DNA of 64,000 nt from NCBI GenBank assembly GCA_963920705.1, contig OY987226.1:32477686-32541685 (forward strand). The letters are read 5' to 3'. This DNA is from Odiellus spinosus. Taxonomy: Eukaryota > Arthropoda > Arachnida > Opiliones > Phalangiidae. Position numbers and translations under genes: made by a program. Each line of letters opens with the position of its first letter. Positions within the stretch are counted from its first letter, which is position 1. Positions 1-39,400 of the stretch are shown one piece after another. Under the pieces are notes generated by a model, which saw nothing but the letters and a program-made list of their open reading frames with translations, did no database searches and was not told where the DNA came from.

Positions 1-302
1 AACCTAAGTCTTGGAGATTTCAAGCAAGTTCAGTAGTCAATTGTTTCTAACTGGAGAATACAATTTCCAATTTTTTAAAAGATGTATTTGTTGAAATTTG
101 CCATGTAAATGCCTTCGTTTGAGGTAATTTTAGTCATATCACCGAGTTTAGTGTTCTGTATAGTACTATATATTTTTAGGAAAAATCTTACATTTCCTGT
201 AAGGAATTGAAATTTATTGCTTTGATATCCAAGTTCAGATAATTAAGTAATAATTTAAGATAACTTAGGTTTTTGTAAATATTATATTTATATTTTAAAC
301 AC
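1..302. other. intergenic, nothing recognised
   Basis: AT-rich sequence at the left window edge, ending at the first inverted-repeat element. I see no coding exon, repeat unit or RNA gene in it. A gene extending in from the left cannot be excluded. Confidence 0.4.
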
Positions 303-1165
303 TAGGGTGGTGGCGGATAATTCCTTGTAGTTCTAATTCCGTCCACTTTGGCTCAAAAATGTGAATATTTAATTTCGGTTGCACGAATTAAACGAAAAAG
401 GACTTAACTTAGCCACTGATAAACGCCCCGTCAGAAAAAAATATTTCAAGGCCATGTGAAAATGGTCGGATAAGACACGGCTATAATTAACAAAGTAGCG
501 ATTTATTCTTGTTAAATTAATGCCAATTTATGGGACTGAAGCTTTTTATCACTACGGAAGTAAAGATTTAAAACAATCACGGAAATTGTACAGATACGAA
601 CCCGATAGCGTTCGAAAATCCAGATCTTTAGCTATAAAATACGCATCTCCGATCTCATCTTGCCACCGTATTTAATTATTTATCGAAGATTATAAAAAAA
701 CTACCGACAGAGAGGCCAATTCTGTCCACTTGAAACAACATCGAGTTTAAAGTTATTTAACTTCTAAATAACTAAAACGTAAATTTGCGAGCTCTAAAAT
801 CATTCACTATTGACAATTCAATAATTTCGAAGCAGAAAGCGTGTTTTTCCCGCTTTTTTTCGCTGTCTTTCAGGGCTGGAAATATTTTTAATGCGAATTC
901 ATTATATCAGAAATAGATGAACAGAAATTATCAACTCTGGCCGGACGGAATTACACTCTTCTGGACGGAATTGGCCACCTCGATTGACTTTGAAAAACGT
1001 CTCGTATCTTTTAAACCAATCAAAATTATGAAAAGCAAATTGGCTTAAAATATGCGCAAAAGTTCAATTTATAAAAAGATATTCCTAAATTGGACACGAT
1101 TAACATTTGGAGAGTTTTCTTGGTGATTATACAAAAAGCGGACGGAATTACCCGCCACCACCATA
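303..1165. mobile_element. non-autonomous TIR element, TAGGGTGGTGGCGG family, copy 1
   Basis: The left end reads TAGGGTGGTGGCGG and continues into AATTCC. The right end is its inverted match, GGAATTACCCGCCACCACC followed by ATA. The body holds no long open reading frame. Copy 2, at 49224-52083, matches it on both flanks of a large insertion, so this 863-bp copy shows the family without that insertion. Internal GGACGGAATT repeats are inverted versions of the terminal block. I could not fix a target-site duplication for this copy. The superfamily is unknown. Confidence 0.75.
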
Positions 1166-1329
1166 ACTGGTATTTCTTTGAAAACTCTAGTGACCTTCTA
1201 TATTAAATTTAACGTGAAAATAATAGCTATGGACTTTCAGAAATATTATATAGTGTCCTTCAAAAAATGTCGACAGACTTTTTATATTAGTTTGGTCATA
1301 CTAATGACTGTACATAATATGGGTAATAA

Positions 1330-2134
1330 CAAAAGGGGATAGAAAGTAAAAAGGGCGCTACTGGACTTTGAGTCTAGAACCTGTAATATGGAGAACTACT
1401 GATCTCCCCTCTGAATTCCCAGCCCCCCTTATTGGCGTAAGATCTTTTTGTGCCGTAGCACTAAAATATGAGCGAAGAGGCCGAAAAATAGTTCTAACGC
1501 CACCCAAGAAGTACAGCGTCAAGAAGTAGTTTCTCTAGTGAATATATTTTAATAATCTACAGTTTTAAAGAAATAAATATATAAAACTTAATAACATAAA
1601 CTATAATTTTAATATTTTTGTCCCAAAAATAAATATCCTTATGGTAAATCCACTTGGGCCACGAATGGAAAAAGCTAGAATAGCCACCAGGCGCATCATC
1701 TTCATGTTTTCTAAAGTATATTAAACTGGCCATTCGTATTAATAATTAAGTTTTTCAAAGTAACTTTAGCCTCCATCAGATTTAATATATTTTTCCTTAG
1801 ACCAGATTGATCAATCACACAATTAGCACAATTCCTAATCACTTCCCCGAGGTCGGGAATTCCATGTTTAACCGCCTATGCAAAATGCTTCTCTGTAAAC
1901 TAGCAGACGATATTAACCTTTCCGGCCGATAGGTTCGCTACAATCGGAGAACTACTTACGGGAGAGGAAAAAATCGATATCGTAGTGAGGACCTGTGAGG
2001 TTAGAGTCATCGTGAATTGCCAAAATATAGGGGGGAATGGGGGTAAGTATTTTGTTCTCCATATTTCAGGAACTCTGCAGGTAAAGTCTTGTAGTTTAGG
2101 GAGAGGCGCCCTTTTTACTTTCTATCCCCTTTTG
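1330..2134. mobile_element. MITE-like TIR element with 7-bp TSD GTAATAA
   Basis: Terminal inverted repeats begin CAAAAGGGGATAGAAAGTAA and end with the reverse complement. The perfect 7-bp direct repeat GTAATAA flanks the element at 1323-1329 and 2135-2141. The 805-bp interior has no coding capacity that I can see. It belongs structurally with other elements here that start CA, end TG and have 7-bp duplications (5092, 15064, 52160, 57490, 60557). Confidence 0.85.
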
Positions 2135-2141
2135 GTAATAA

Positions 2142-27911
<25,770 letters not shown>

Positions 27912-30242
27912 TTTATTTTCGTATTTGTTTTTATAATTTTAAATTTCTAAATGCGATCCTTAACAACACTCAATGATTCACTTTTTATTTTTCTTATACA
28001 AAATTTTGAAATTAAATGAATCAAATTATTCTACTTCTACCGAACGAGCTGATTAAGTTTTTTTAAACGCAGATTCGAATCATTTTTGCGTAGTTGTAAA
28101 TATTTTGATATTGCGTGGTGCCAATTTCATGTAGAATTGTTCTTATTCGGAGATTGTACATTACACTGGCAAGAAATGTTATACCGTACCAAAGTTTAGT
28201 GATTTTTTTTAAATAAGTATGAATAGACTTTTTTTCCTTGAATAGAGGTATTTTTAATAATCATAACTAGCTTACAAAACACATTTTGTATTTGTAATAC
28301 TTTTAATAGTACGCGTGGATTTTCAATGTTACACGCCTGCTCACTGAACATTGTAACAAAATGCTTTAGATTATTTCTCTACTGGATTATTGCGTTGAAT
28401 ATCTTAAAATCATTTGATTTATTGCCTCCACTACAGAAAAACTAGAAAGATCATTAAAATGGCCAGGAAACCGTGATTCCTGAAATTGAGCACAATTGGC
28501 TCGCTTACACATATTGGCAATCCTTTTTTGACAGAACAAGATATCAGAAGAAAATAGAGGAAGTGGATTACTGTACCTTTGAGCCATGCAAGTCGTCCCT
28601 TACCCCAGTGTAACAATAGTCATATCACCCTCCACCCATAGAATTTGAATATAGCCAATCGGGACAAAGCTTAAAAAAATCCTCTCTCGGAATATTTTTA
28701 AGGGAAGGCGCCACCATATTGCTTTGTAATCTTCCCTATCAGGGTTCAAAACCTCTGATAAATTAATTTTCAAACTAGAAATTCATAGTAAGTTTTAACA
28801 ATGAAACCGTATAAAATAAGAAGATTAATTAATCACTACTTGCCAGCCGATTTACACCTCGACAGAGTGGAAGACGTGAAGCGGCGTAGCCCCTTATATG
28901 TTACGTCACTCGCGTCACGTGGTAATGCGCGATAAAATCGCCAATCTGTCTCTACCCCCAGGGGTAGTAAATGGCGCGAAAAAAACGAAACGGGACGCCT
29001 CGCGATTAAGGCCAAGCAATCCACTTCCTCTATTTTGTTCTGAAGATATTTAATTACGTCGGCACTTTTTCTAGAATGCTCCATACCATTTTAAGTACGT
29101 TTATAACCCAATAATTTAATTGTTAGTCCTTCAATAAAATAATAAGCCTCTTTGACGGAAGAAAAGATGGGTAGCATCTTTCAGTATCTGGCATACAAAG
29201 GGGGGATGACCCATCGCTATCACTGTGCATGATTACGTAATAACGTAATTGGGTCATCCCAATTTGTATGTCTAATGCTGAAGGATGCCTACCACATTTC
29301 TGTCCTAAAAATGTTTCTATCAGTCTGCCATTATGCAATTAATCAATTTTATTTCAAGAAAACAGAGACAGAATATTTTTGAAACGCATTGCCTTGTAGC
29401 CTGTTTATATACTAAGAGTGATGGGAATTAGTGCCAAGTGTGTGTTTGCGATCAGGCTTTGATGTGATTGATCTTTAGCATCGAGCGGGAGAACGTAAAA
29501 TTGTAAAGAAATGCATCAACCAATAAAATTAATTTCAGCGCTCTTCCCTAGTTCCTCTCTCGAAAAAGCGGTGCGCTTTTACTTGTTCGACAATGATCTG
29601 AAGCACCCAATGGAATTAAATACAACATTGTCAAAATGATAGGTGGGAAGATCCTCGCTACTTCAGCTCTAAAATCGTAAATTTGATGCCATATTATCAA
29701 TACAGGTAACACTGCCCCAATAGTGGGGCTTGCGTCACATCCCGATAAAGTTACTTTCTTTACCCCTTACATTTGGTCACTTAAGTAGAGAAATCTATTA
29801 TAGAATCCAACCTTGGAAAGTGGTTACTCTTACCGCTAAAATATCAGAACTAATAACCAGTATTCTATTTTTTCTTGTTCTATTCAGAAAATTAGTTACT
29901 TGAGGCTAGGTGTATGGGAATTTTTTAATAGCCTCTAGCCACAGCCCATCCTGCCCCCTTGGATCTAGAGGAAGTAAATTTTTGAATTTTATCCCAGGAA
30001 ATTTACTGCGGTGTGAAACCCTTGGATGTTATTCTCCCTAAACTTAACAACGCCGTGATCCTTACCTTCTTAAAAACCAAAGTGGAATTACCCTATTTTA
30101 TTTTTAAGGTCCCTTTAATTTATTCAAGAGTCATTCAAAGTCCTTTCTAAAAAATTTAAACTTTTCAAAATTGCAGGCTGAAACTATTTGCTATAACTCT
30201 ACTTATATCATTCCACCAATAGTTGTGGAAAATTTACCCTTT
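27912..30242. other. Smad4 3' flank
   Basis: Presumed 3' UTR followed by intergenic DNA. No coding exon was recognised on either strand. AATAAA at 29133-29138 is a possible but unproven poly(A) signal. Short imperfect inverted matches around 29190-29270 (GATGACCCAT.../...GGGTCATC) suggest a decayed MITE. Confidence 0.35.
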
Positions 30243-30411
30243 CCCTTACCGAAAAAAGTTAGTCTGATGTGAAGAGGTCCTTGAGAACGCTGCAAAGGTC
30301 TTGGGGAGGTCTTTAAGACCTCACCTAGAATTTTTGACATAATGGAAGACTTCCGTAAGACAACGTAAGACACCCGAAAGACTTCTTAAGACAAACTTTT
30401 TTTGGTAAGGG
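30243..30411. mobile_element. GTCTT-repeat TIR element, copy 7 (TSD TT)
   Basis: It starts CCCTTACCGAAAAAAGTTAG and ends TTTTTTTGGTAAGGG, with TT at 30241-30242 and 30412-30413. Intergenic between Smad4 and LYRM1. Confidence 0.85.
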
Positions 30412-32445
30412 TTCCAAGGCTGGTTTCTACCTATAATAATATAAAATTTGCTGTTAATCATATCGACCTAACCCTAGTAAATGGACGTGATTGATTTCTC
30501 ATTTACGCTTCCATTCAATAAAGGAAGAATTTTTATTGTAAAACACAAAATAAAATAAACTGGTACTATGCGTTTATTTACAATTCCGACAATTCATATC
30601 TGTCTGGGCTGTATTGAAATAATTCTAAAGCACTCTCGTTCTCACATCTACCTTTTTGGGTTAGCGTAGTATCGCTGAAAAGCTCTAAATTACATCTAAA
30701 TCAGCCAACAAAGCTACTTTTTTACATCTGATCATTTTGGATATCAGATTTGACTAGCACCGTGTCATGAAATTCTGACAAAAATTCAACTCTTGGTTTT
30801 AATACTAAGCCTTGGCTGCCACAAGCTTAATGTTAGAATAAGATGTTTCGATTGGTTTAATTTAAAAGCTTGAAAAAGAGGTCATCTTAAATGGTTTTTG
30901 GGCTGATTTCTTAAGCGCTTCCCATTTTCTTGGTAACCAAAACGATAACTCAAACGACACCTGTCACAGTTTGTAAATACATTTTCATCACAATTGAGTA
31001 ATATTTGAAAAAATCATCAGCTTTCCTTAAATAATATTTGAAATCAAGAGATGCCTTTAATTTTCGGTGCTCTTGCCTTTTTCTACCATATTTATTAACT
31101 ATTTAAAAGTTAATTCTGTAAAAATAATTCTAAATGTAACATTTGTTTTTAATTTAAAAGATTTTCAGAATCCAAAATTTAAGCGTATTACTGTAAACTA
31201 CGATTTGAAATCGTGGTTTTATTTTCTTCGCTACTAAATGAAATAAATCGTTTGGTCTTGTATCGAATGAAGTCTTTACTTTTGATAAAAACAAGTGAAA
31301 AAGTCACTATTTTCGAGAAAAACCAATTGATAAAGGTAATTAAATTTTTAGAGTATGAATGTATTTATCGATGAGACCATTATTAATAATTGGCATCTGA
31401 TTGCTGTTGAAATTGTTGGAAAGTTAAGATAGTTTCGCTCGTTGCGCTAAACGAAGAATATTAAAGATTGTAAATTAAAAACAAAATTGGATTCCTATGA
31501 AAATTTAAAATAACGTTTAGAAAAATAAATTTCCTCTTTCTCCTATATAGAAAAGTCTTTTTAAAAGTATATTTTTGGTAAAAAATTAAGTTTTTATTTA
31601 CCGTAGGAAAAAAAGGAAATCCTGTTGCGCGCGTGATTTACTTTTTTTTTTACTGCTTTTAATTCTGAATGACTACTCATTGATCATGTAATGGCTACTT
31701 CCTGGTAGTTATTTTAAATCATATTAAAATTGTGTATTTAAGTTAATTATATTCGTTTTGATTTGGCGCCAGCCAGACGTGATTAAGGAAGCATGGAACT
31801 TAACCACACCCTTATAATAAATAAAAAAAAAAAATTTACCCGGAAAATAGGCTTAGCTGGATTCATGGAGATCCGAAATTGCGTCCATGTAAGGTCTAGC
31901 AGCCAATGAGCAAAGGCCAGTCAATTAAGCAAGATCTCCATGAGCTTCCAATTACATTCGAGCAATCGAAATTCTATTATCGGCGGTTGTTTTTTTTTAT
32001 TTCATGACGATTTAGGCCATTGGATTGGTTTGAATAACTTCCTAAATGAAAAAAGTTCTTTAAAATTGATGAAACGGCGAATACAAAATTTCAAAGTCTG
32101 CGCTAGAAGAAATTTGGAAAAAAAGATACAAAAAAAAATTGTATCGCCATCTACTTTCGAAGGATATCTAGCATATCATTATGATAATATATATCATAAT
32201 ATTGTGAAACATATTTCGCTTTTACAGTAAAGTTGAATAGGTTGAATTGAATGGTAAATTAATTAAATCACTAATTAGCACTTGCCTAATTTTCCAGACC
32301 AAGCGTAAATAGAGGTAGGTTTTTATTTTTCGATTTGGTGAAAAGTTTAATAAATACCTTTACTAATTACTAAAATAAAAATCCGTTTGTTTGTTATGAC
32401 CAAGGCCTACAGTTTTGCTGTCAGTCTACAAATTTCCCAGAGAAA
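30412..32445. other. intergenic, low-complexity AT-rich
   Basis: No gene recognised. A 96-codon open frame at 31940-32230 (+) is lysine-rich, of no known family and without support. An 11-bp inverted pair, TCATGGAGATC/GATCTCCATGA, brackets about 31864-31941. The stretch 32222-32405 reappears inverted at about 35728-35890. Confidence 0.35.
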
Positions 32446-32870
32446 ATGGTTGCATTATGTGCAGCAGGGAATTGTAACAATAAAAGTGATAATTGCCAAA
32501 ATACAAGCATTAGTTTTCAAGCATTTCCAAAGAATCTCGTAATGAGAAAGCTATGGTGTAAAGCTCTAGGAAAATGAGAAGATTGGGTTCCATCTAGTGC
32601 TTTAAAAGTCTGTTCTGCACATTTTTAACCTGATTGCTATGGAAGCCTTTCTCCTACTCTCTCCTCCAAGGTGCTAGGCATAAAATCAAACGCTGGTCTA
32701 TACCAAGCTTATCAGTTCCAAACATCAACATCAAAATGGCTAAGGCTGGTGAAACTCTTGTTGGATCATCTGAGGATAAAAAAGTAAAATTCTGAAGCTG
32801 TTCAGCCTGAAAATTTGCACTGTTCATCTTCCTCCTGGGTAAATTCTGTTGTACAATTTTTTAATTCAAA
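32446..32870 (+). pseudogene. THAP-domain pseudogene
   Basis: The ATG at 32446 opens a THAP zinc-finger reading: a MVALCAAGNCNN start with the first Cys pair, SFQAFPKN, then RKLWCKAL. An in-frame TGA at 32575-32577 is followed by EDWVPSSALKVCSAHF and a TAA at 32626-32628. The PDCYG segment comes next. The IPSLSVPNI block that should close the domain is in another frame, so there is at least one frameshift. THAP domains bind DNA in P-element transposases and in host regulators. This copy cannot make the domain. Acidic open stretches near 33190-33310 may be more of the same gene. Confidence 0.75.
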
Positions 32871-33888
32871 ATATTGTAACGGTTTTAGGCCTACCCAGAA
32901 CCGTAGGATCCTTCCCGTCTGCCGATATACCTTTACCCATATATCACGTCGTCTGCTCAATAAATTTCTCGCCAAAACATTGAGTCACGTGAGTACGTGA
33001 CTCTAGATTGTTTTTTATCTCCCTGACGGTGAAAGCCTGCCCTGTTGTTTTTTATGCCCCATAAAAGGATCCACTCTCCCCTTGACATTATCACTTCGAT
33101 CACTTCGCTTGCTGGACGACAATGGAGAAAGATGGAACAACACGCGGGATAGTTGACGAGTTTTAATGTTTCTAAATATATTTCAGAATTGTCTCAAGTG
33201 GATGATGATATAGATACATGCCAAGTTGAACAGTCTCACCATGCAGACAAGTAGCACTCAAGATGTCGAGGAGGAAATAGAGCTTGAGGAAGATCTTGAG
33301 GAGTGTTTGTTTTGCCCTTTAAAGGCGCTATCTGCTCTGAAAAGTGACCCTTTAAAATGCACTTTGACTGTATAATTTGTTATGGTCAATGTCATTTGCT
33401 AAGCTAGAAAAGAAGGCGACTTTAAAGGGGCTTTAAAACTGTAGACAGCCCCAACTCTGAAGTTTAGAACACAAATTAAAAAATTTAATTTGTAGAGATG
33501 AAAGTGCTGCCCCGCATCTTAAGGATAAATTTGTTTTTGCTTCACAATTGTTGTTGTTCAAGTTTTGTCAAGTTTCTGGATGCCATAAAATACAATATCA
33601 AAGCTAGTCAGATATGCACGCGTCAGTTACAGTGTAAATTCAAAAATCTCGCCCAAATACCATTCATGAGTTTGATAACTGGCACCATGGAAGAATCAGA
33701 GATGGAGGAATGGTCACACGTTATAATTCGTGTCGTTCATAGCCTCTAAAACTGTGCTTTCCCCTCCGATTCCTTGTTTTTATATTCCCCCATTTGGACA
33801 AACATTTTAACTTTCGCGAATTTTTTTGGCGAATTAAGTTTCCTCTATCTTTGTCTCTTATCCAAGAAAATCCAAAATCATAGAGATG

Positions 33889-34050
33889 CAGCTAAGGTGG
33901 CTTGTATTTAGCCTGCTGTAATTTGACCCTCTGATACATACGCGTGTGGGATATCGTGACGTCATATGTGACTGTGCACCAAAAATTAGCAGTTATCATC
34001 TTTGGTTCGACCGACAGAGAGAAAACGATGTCAATGCTACGTCACTTACA
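33889..34050. repeat. dispersed repeat shared with about 61069-61210
   Basis: Both places share GTGCAGCTAAGG-like, CCTGCTGTAATTTGA, GTGCACCAAAAA-like and CTACGTCA blocks in the same order and orientation. They are diverged and non-coding, and the family is unidentified. Confidence 0.55.
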
Positions 34051-35589
34051 GACTTTTCTTGAAGCGGTTTGCCTATTCTATCGGCTGTTCCAGGGGGTTA
34101 TTCCATTCTGACCCGTTGCCAAAAGTAATTCATTAAACTAGAGTAGAGGCTAAGGGTGTGCAAATACCGCTTTTATTCGGTTTAAAACTGTTAGTCAGTA
34201 AGGAATTGATCCTAAAACAATTTGTATGATTTTTCGAATAGTCAGTTAACATGAAATGGCAAATCAATTCATTACAAAACCAACTAGAATTCAAAAAGTG
34301 TCTAGTTCGCGCAGCTCTTCTTGATGAGACATTGAAAAGAACTGACGTTGTCCTTTTAATAACTTGGTGAGGGAGGGCGCCACCGGTCCCTAAAGCCATA
34401 TGACTTTATTATAGCCTTAGTCAGAATGCAAAATGGTGATTCTGCGTCCATAACCCCCAAAAAATTTCTTTCAGCGCATCTTAAGAGTTGATTAGAAACC
34501 AAAAGTTTCAAGCACTTTCCAGACTTTTCTGCTATTTTGTAGAACAGTCTGGAAAAAGTTATGAACGTAAGAATGTACGGACATTTTTTGTTGATACAAT
34601 GTGCATTATCGACAGGTAAAAACATGAAGTTCGTATTGCGTTCGCGTATTTAAAATATTTATTGAACAGAAAAAAATGTTTTGTTTTTTATATTCTAAAA
34701 TTATGCTCTTTGTGTACTAACTTTTTTGTTTGCAATTCTAAAGAGCACATATTTTTACGCTATTTTTTATACATCAACGTATATATATACACTGTAGTAT
34801 AGTACATGTCTAAAATAAATTCAAAAAGTTCTTAAATTTTGTTTAAATAATATTTTTTAATAATAATCCATTTCTGTACCAACCTATGGTATTCTTGTAC
34901 ACTTGTTCGTGATTTCTTTTCAAAATATATGATTAAATAAGATAAATTGTGCCCGTTAAAGTGACGACATTGGCTATTGGTGCATTGAGTTGAGAGCACA
35001 TTTTTCATTTCTATAATTTAATCTAGCGTAATAATTTTTTTAAAACAATAAACTCTTTCACAGGTGCGATGAAAACCTGTCTTTCTTGTTATAAATGAAT
35101 GGTAAAAATGTATGCCCGTCTCGCATTAAAAATATGGCCGAAAATGAGATTTTTAATTTTTTGACCAAGTTTCACCAATTTTTAAAATCTGAAAAATTTC
35201 AGGAGACTAACTTAACCTAAAATACACGTAATAATTTTTATTTCGAGATAACCACTGTCTTTGTTTTTTTTAAAAGAATTTTCAAATTTAGAACAACGTT
35301 TTGAGCACTGGTTTTGAAAAAAATATCTTGTGTAATTTTGAAGATGATATGGATAAAAAACGAAAATTCACAAAATATTGTTTTTGGAGGTTATGGGCTC
35401 TTCTTTTGAGCTGAAAATTTCAACAGAACTACCATTTTGCATGCTTACTAAGGTTTTTGTCCCGATTCGTAAAATCTCCTTATACTCTAGCGGCTCATGA
35501 AAACTATCCAACGATCACCAAACGTACTCTGTAGAAGTTTTACATTTGGATTTAAATTCATTTTCTTCAAGAATTTACTGGCTATCTAT
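34051..35589. other. intergenic, nothing recognised
   Basis: AT-rich, with a short AT microsatellite near 34780. Open frames at 34133-34625 on the minus strand overlap one another and resemble nothing known. Confidence 0.35.
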
Positions 35590-35727
35590 CCCTTACGGAA
35601 AAAAGTTAGTCTGATGTGAAGAAGTCCTCAAGAATACTAAAAAGGTTTTGGAGAAGTCTTTAAGCCCTCACCAAGACTTATTGACATAATGGAAGACTTC
35701 CCCAAGACCTCTTAAGACAAACTTTTA
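35590..35727. mobile_element. GTCTT-repeat TIR element, copy 8, right end lost
   Basis: It starts CCCTTACGGAAAAAAGTTAG. The right side reaches AGACAAACTTTTAG, then switches to the repeat that is also found inverted at 32222-32405. The GGTAAGGG terminus is absent. Confidence 0.75.
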
Positions 35728-35993
35728 GTCATAACAAACAACACAAATTTTTATTCTAGTAATTAGCCACGTTATTTATTCCACTTTGCGCCATGCCGAA
35801 AAATAGAAACAAGTGCTAATTAGTGCTTTAATTTACCATTCAGATTAAAATCAAACTATCATATATTATTGTAAAAGCGTAAGAAAGTTTGTCTCTAGCG
35901 TTATATGCCAGATACTGATGATATATTTTTTTTCTGTTTATTTTCCGAATTTCCTTTGGCACAGACCTTGAAATTGTGTAGCCGTCATTTCAA

Positions 35994-36183
35994 CCCTTAC
36001 CGAAAAGATTTAGTCTAATCTGCAGAGGTCCTCAAGAACACTACAAAAGTCTTGGGAAAGACTTTAAGACTTCCCCAAGACTGCTAGTCATATTGAAAGA
36101 CTTCCCCAAGACCTCATAAGACTGCATAAGACTCTCGAAAGATTTCCCCAAGACCTCTTAAGACTAACTTTTTTTCGTAAGGG
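35994..36183. mobile_element. GTCTT-repeat TIR element, copy 9 (TSD AA)
   Basis: It starts CCCTTACCGAAAAGATTTAG and ends TTTTTTTCGTAAGGG, flanked by AA at 35992-35993 and 36184-36185. It lies about 270 bp beyond the LYRM1 stop codon. Confidence 0.85.
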
Positions 36184-36449
36184 AACAATTTACCAATTAA
36201 TTTTTTCAATATTAGAAGTTATTCAAAACAGACAATTTAGTCCTAAATCGCCACAAAACTATAAAAAAAAATGCAGATAATAGAATTTCGCTTGGTCAAA
36301 TATTTTCAATTCAAGTGAAACTACAGCCTCATAAAAAGTGAAACAATGTTAATATTAATTATTTTAGGTTTTATTGATACAATAAACTATTGAGAATAAA
36401 TCTAGATCTACAGCAAAATAAATATTTAACACATTTTCTTGATTTTATA

Positions 36450-39400
36450 TTAATTATCATTAATATTATCAAGAGATTTGATATAAATAGGTCTTGACAT
36501 TTTTTTAAGTTTCTCTTGAGTGTGCCACTTCTTTCCTTGTGGTTTAACCGTGAGAGATTGCGGAGGTAAATTAACTGGCCGAGGGTAAGGATTCCGATAG
36601 TGAATAGCTTTAAAAGAAATTAACATTATAACTTTTAAAATACATTTTTTGGTTTTAAAGATTGCGGAGGAGCAATAAGAGTTTTTTTGTGAGTGAGGCT
36701 TAAAAGGGTCATGAAAACTGTGAGTTCGACTCCAAGTAATTTGAATGAAATCCCTAAATATTTGCTAGTTCAAAATATCAATTTTAACCCCTCAACATCA
36801 GTAACATATCTCAATGGCCAATCAAACCTAATGCCAAGTTTGAAGAAATTCAAAGACTGCTTCATTAGATTGTAACCAGGGAGTATATTCTTCAATTTCA
36901 TTCGCATCAAAAGCTCCTCCCCTTACGGAAAAAAGTTAGTCTGATCTGAAGAGGTCTTCAAGAACGCTACAAAAGTCTTGAGACCTCCCCAAGACTTTTT
37001 GACGTAATGGAAGACTTCCCCAAGACTACATAAGACACCCGAAATACTTCCCCCAGAGCTCTTAAGACTAACTTTTTTTCGTAAGGGTTGCATCATTCGG
37101 AATTCGGGTTGTCTAGTCCAAAAACAAAAGAAGCTTATTCTGTAAGGTTTGAATGCGAATTATTCGGGTCGGGTGGATTCTAACCATTCGGCAGCCGAGA
37201 TAGTCGCCCTAATCAAGTTTCCTCTCTTATTGGGTGTTATCTCCCTTTAAGCGCAGCTTTCCGTCATCAGGAGGTGTATGTACCAAAAATTTAACAGCCA
37301 TGTTTTTTCAATTAGAAATAAAAGTTTTCAAATTTTGCAGGCAGTTAATTAAAATTTAATTTTAAACATGGCGATTACGTGGGGCCCCATTTATTGACGT
37401 TTTTGTAAGACCTTTCAGTTGAATAGGTTAACTAGTCAATGTTTTTAGGCCTTGGCTGATAACTGATGTGGCTCCTGTAGCCAATATTTTTCAATTTGAC
37501 TGTTGAGGGAGCCTAGAGAATTTGGACCTGGACAGCTACCAACAGTTTAAACGTATACCCACTGACCCGCTACTTTTTAGTTACTCAATAATTAAATGTC
37601 TTTTTCTTTAAATGGAATTCAATATAATTATAAGTTCAACGTTAGATGATTGTATTCCTTTTAGGCTAATGAAATTAATTGCTATAGTTAAAAGTTTAAC
37701 GCTAGATGATTGTAATCATTTTAAATGAAATATTTAAATCAACAGTATTAAGAAAACCTTATAAACAAAATTAGTCTCAAATGACCTTTTTATTTAACAG
37801 TTGATTGAATGAAGAACCATTATTCGTATACTAACCCTTAATTTCAAATCCGTTTCATTTTCATTAAATCTAAAAATAATTACAAGGCATATTCATAATT
37901 TGATCAATATAATAATGCTATATTTTCGAGAAATTAAACACATTTGATCAAGTGGAATAATTTGTGAAAAGTATTTTTTAAAAATGCAGATTTAGTTAAA
38001 TATTTGCGCATGAATTCCGACCAATAGAGAGAAAAAATACTCATCAATCTCCAGTTTCTCCAAGCAAAAATGACGTACACTATGATTCACGGTCTTGAAT
38101 GGATCGAAATCACCATTCAGGTTTCGCTTAGATAATAAGGTATTTTGTACCTAACCCGAATGAAGGCGAACATTCAAACTCTACAAATTGGGATTCTTTT
38201 TTATTTTTTAGAGAATAGCCTCCATGGCAGCTCTCGCATCAAAAAGACCTTTCCAGGGTAAATTTCATCGTTAAAAATAAATAATTTGATTGGTCGTAAC
38301 ACGATTGTTTTTTCTTTTCGGAAGTACTTTTATTATAGTAAATATTTTTGATTAATATAGAAATGCCTGGTATACATAAAAGTGGCTTATTGAGTAAGTG
38401 TGGTTAACTCTGTTCCGTGATTGGCTATTGAATATCTTTTGGAAATAACTAGACAAATTATTTGTAAATAAGTTTTCGACACAAAGTGTGTACATTACGA
38501 CCTAATAAGCTGTTTTAACCATTTTAACTGCAATTTTTATCTTAAAATCAGTTTAATGTGGGGTTCGTACACAACCTGGAATACCTGGAAAAGTTAGTGA
38601 AATAGAAAATGGGTCAAAAAGGTCTGGGAAATATATAAGTCAGGGAAAACGGTGATGATTTGTAGGCGCTGCGAAGTGGGTAATATTTTTAGCTGAAATG
38701 TTTTGTACGGAATTCTTTTTTCTCTGAGCACTTCTCAATTTAACGTGCAATTTCTTTTTCTTCTTGGCTTAGTCATCCCCATCATTTGAGTTCATTCACA
38801 CCATGGATTAATCAACCTCACAGGGATAATTGACTCTGGTACGATTTGCTATACTAGTAGTTGAAGATGTTTGTTTCAAACATGGCTGCCAGACATTTTA
38901 TCCGGCCCCTCAATTTTACCCCCTTACCCATACAAATCTGGAAGTAATCCACGAGAGCATCGTCTACTTTAGAATTTTTTTCCCCTTTAATATTTCACCC
39001 CGTGTATCGGTATCTAGAAACTTCCGGTGTAGAGACAATTTTTGCCACCAGGGTGCGATTCGAACAATCATTTTACCAGAGTGAATTATCCCTGTGAGGT
39101 TGATTAATCCATGGTTTAAGTCGCCTCTAAACATTATATGACCCGACGAAAAGGTCTATGAGGATCTCCCATGATTTTATAAAAAATAAGTTAAGTCTGA
39201 GAGGAAAAAAATCTAGAGTCTCTTTACCCAGGAATTTAATTCCTCCCCAAAAAATATAAACCTTTAAAACTATATATAAAAAGGTAAATTGTGGTTCACA
39301 TTTTTCAAAAAATGTTCACTTTGGTTTCTTAGTAAAAATTAAATTTGCGATTAACAAAATAAAACATAAAACACTTGCGGAAGATGCTTGTTAACCAATC

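Noticed and set aside
303-1165. Solo LTR interpretation of the TAGGGTGG element
   Set aside because: The termini are long inverted repeats, not the short TG/CA ends of an LTR, and no primer-binding site or polypurine tract is seen.
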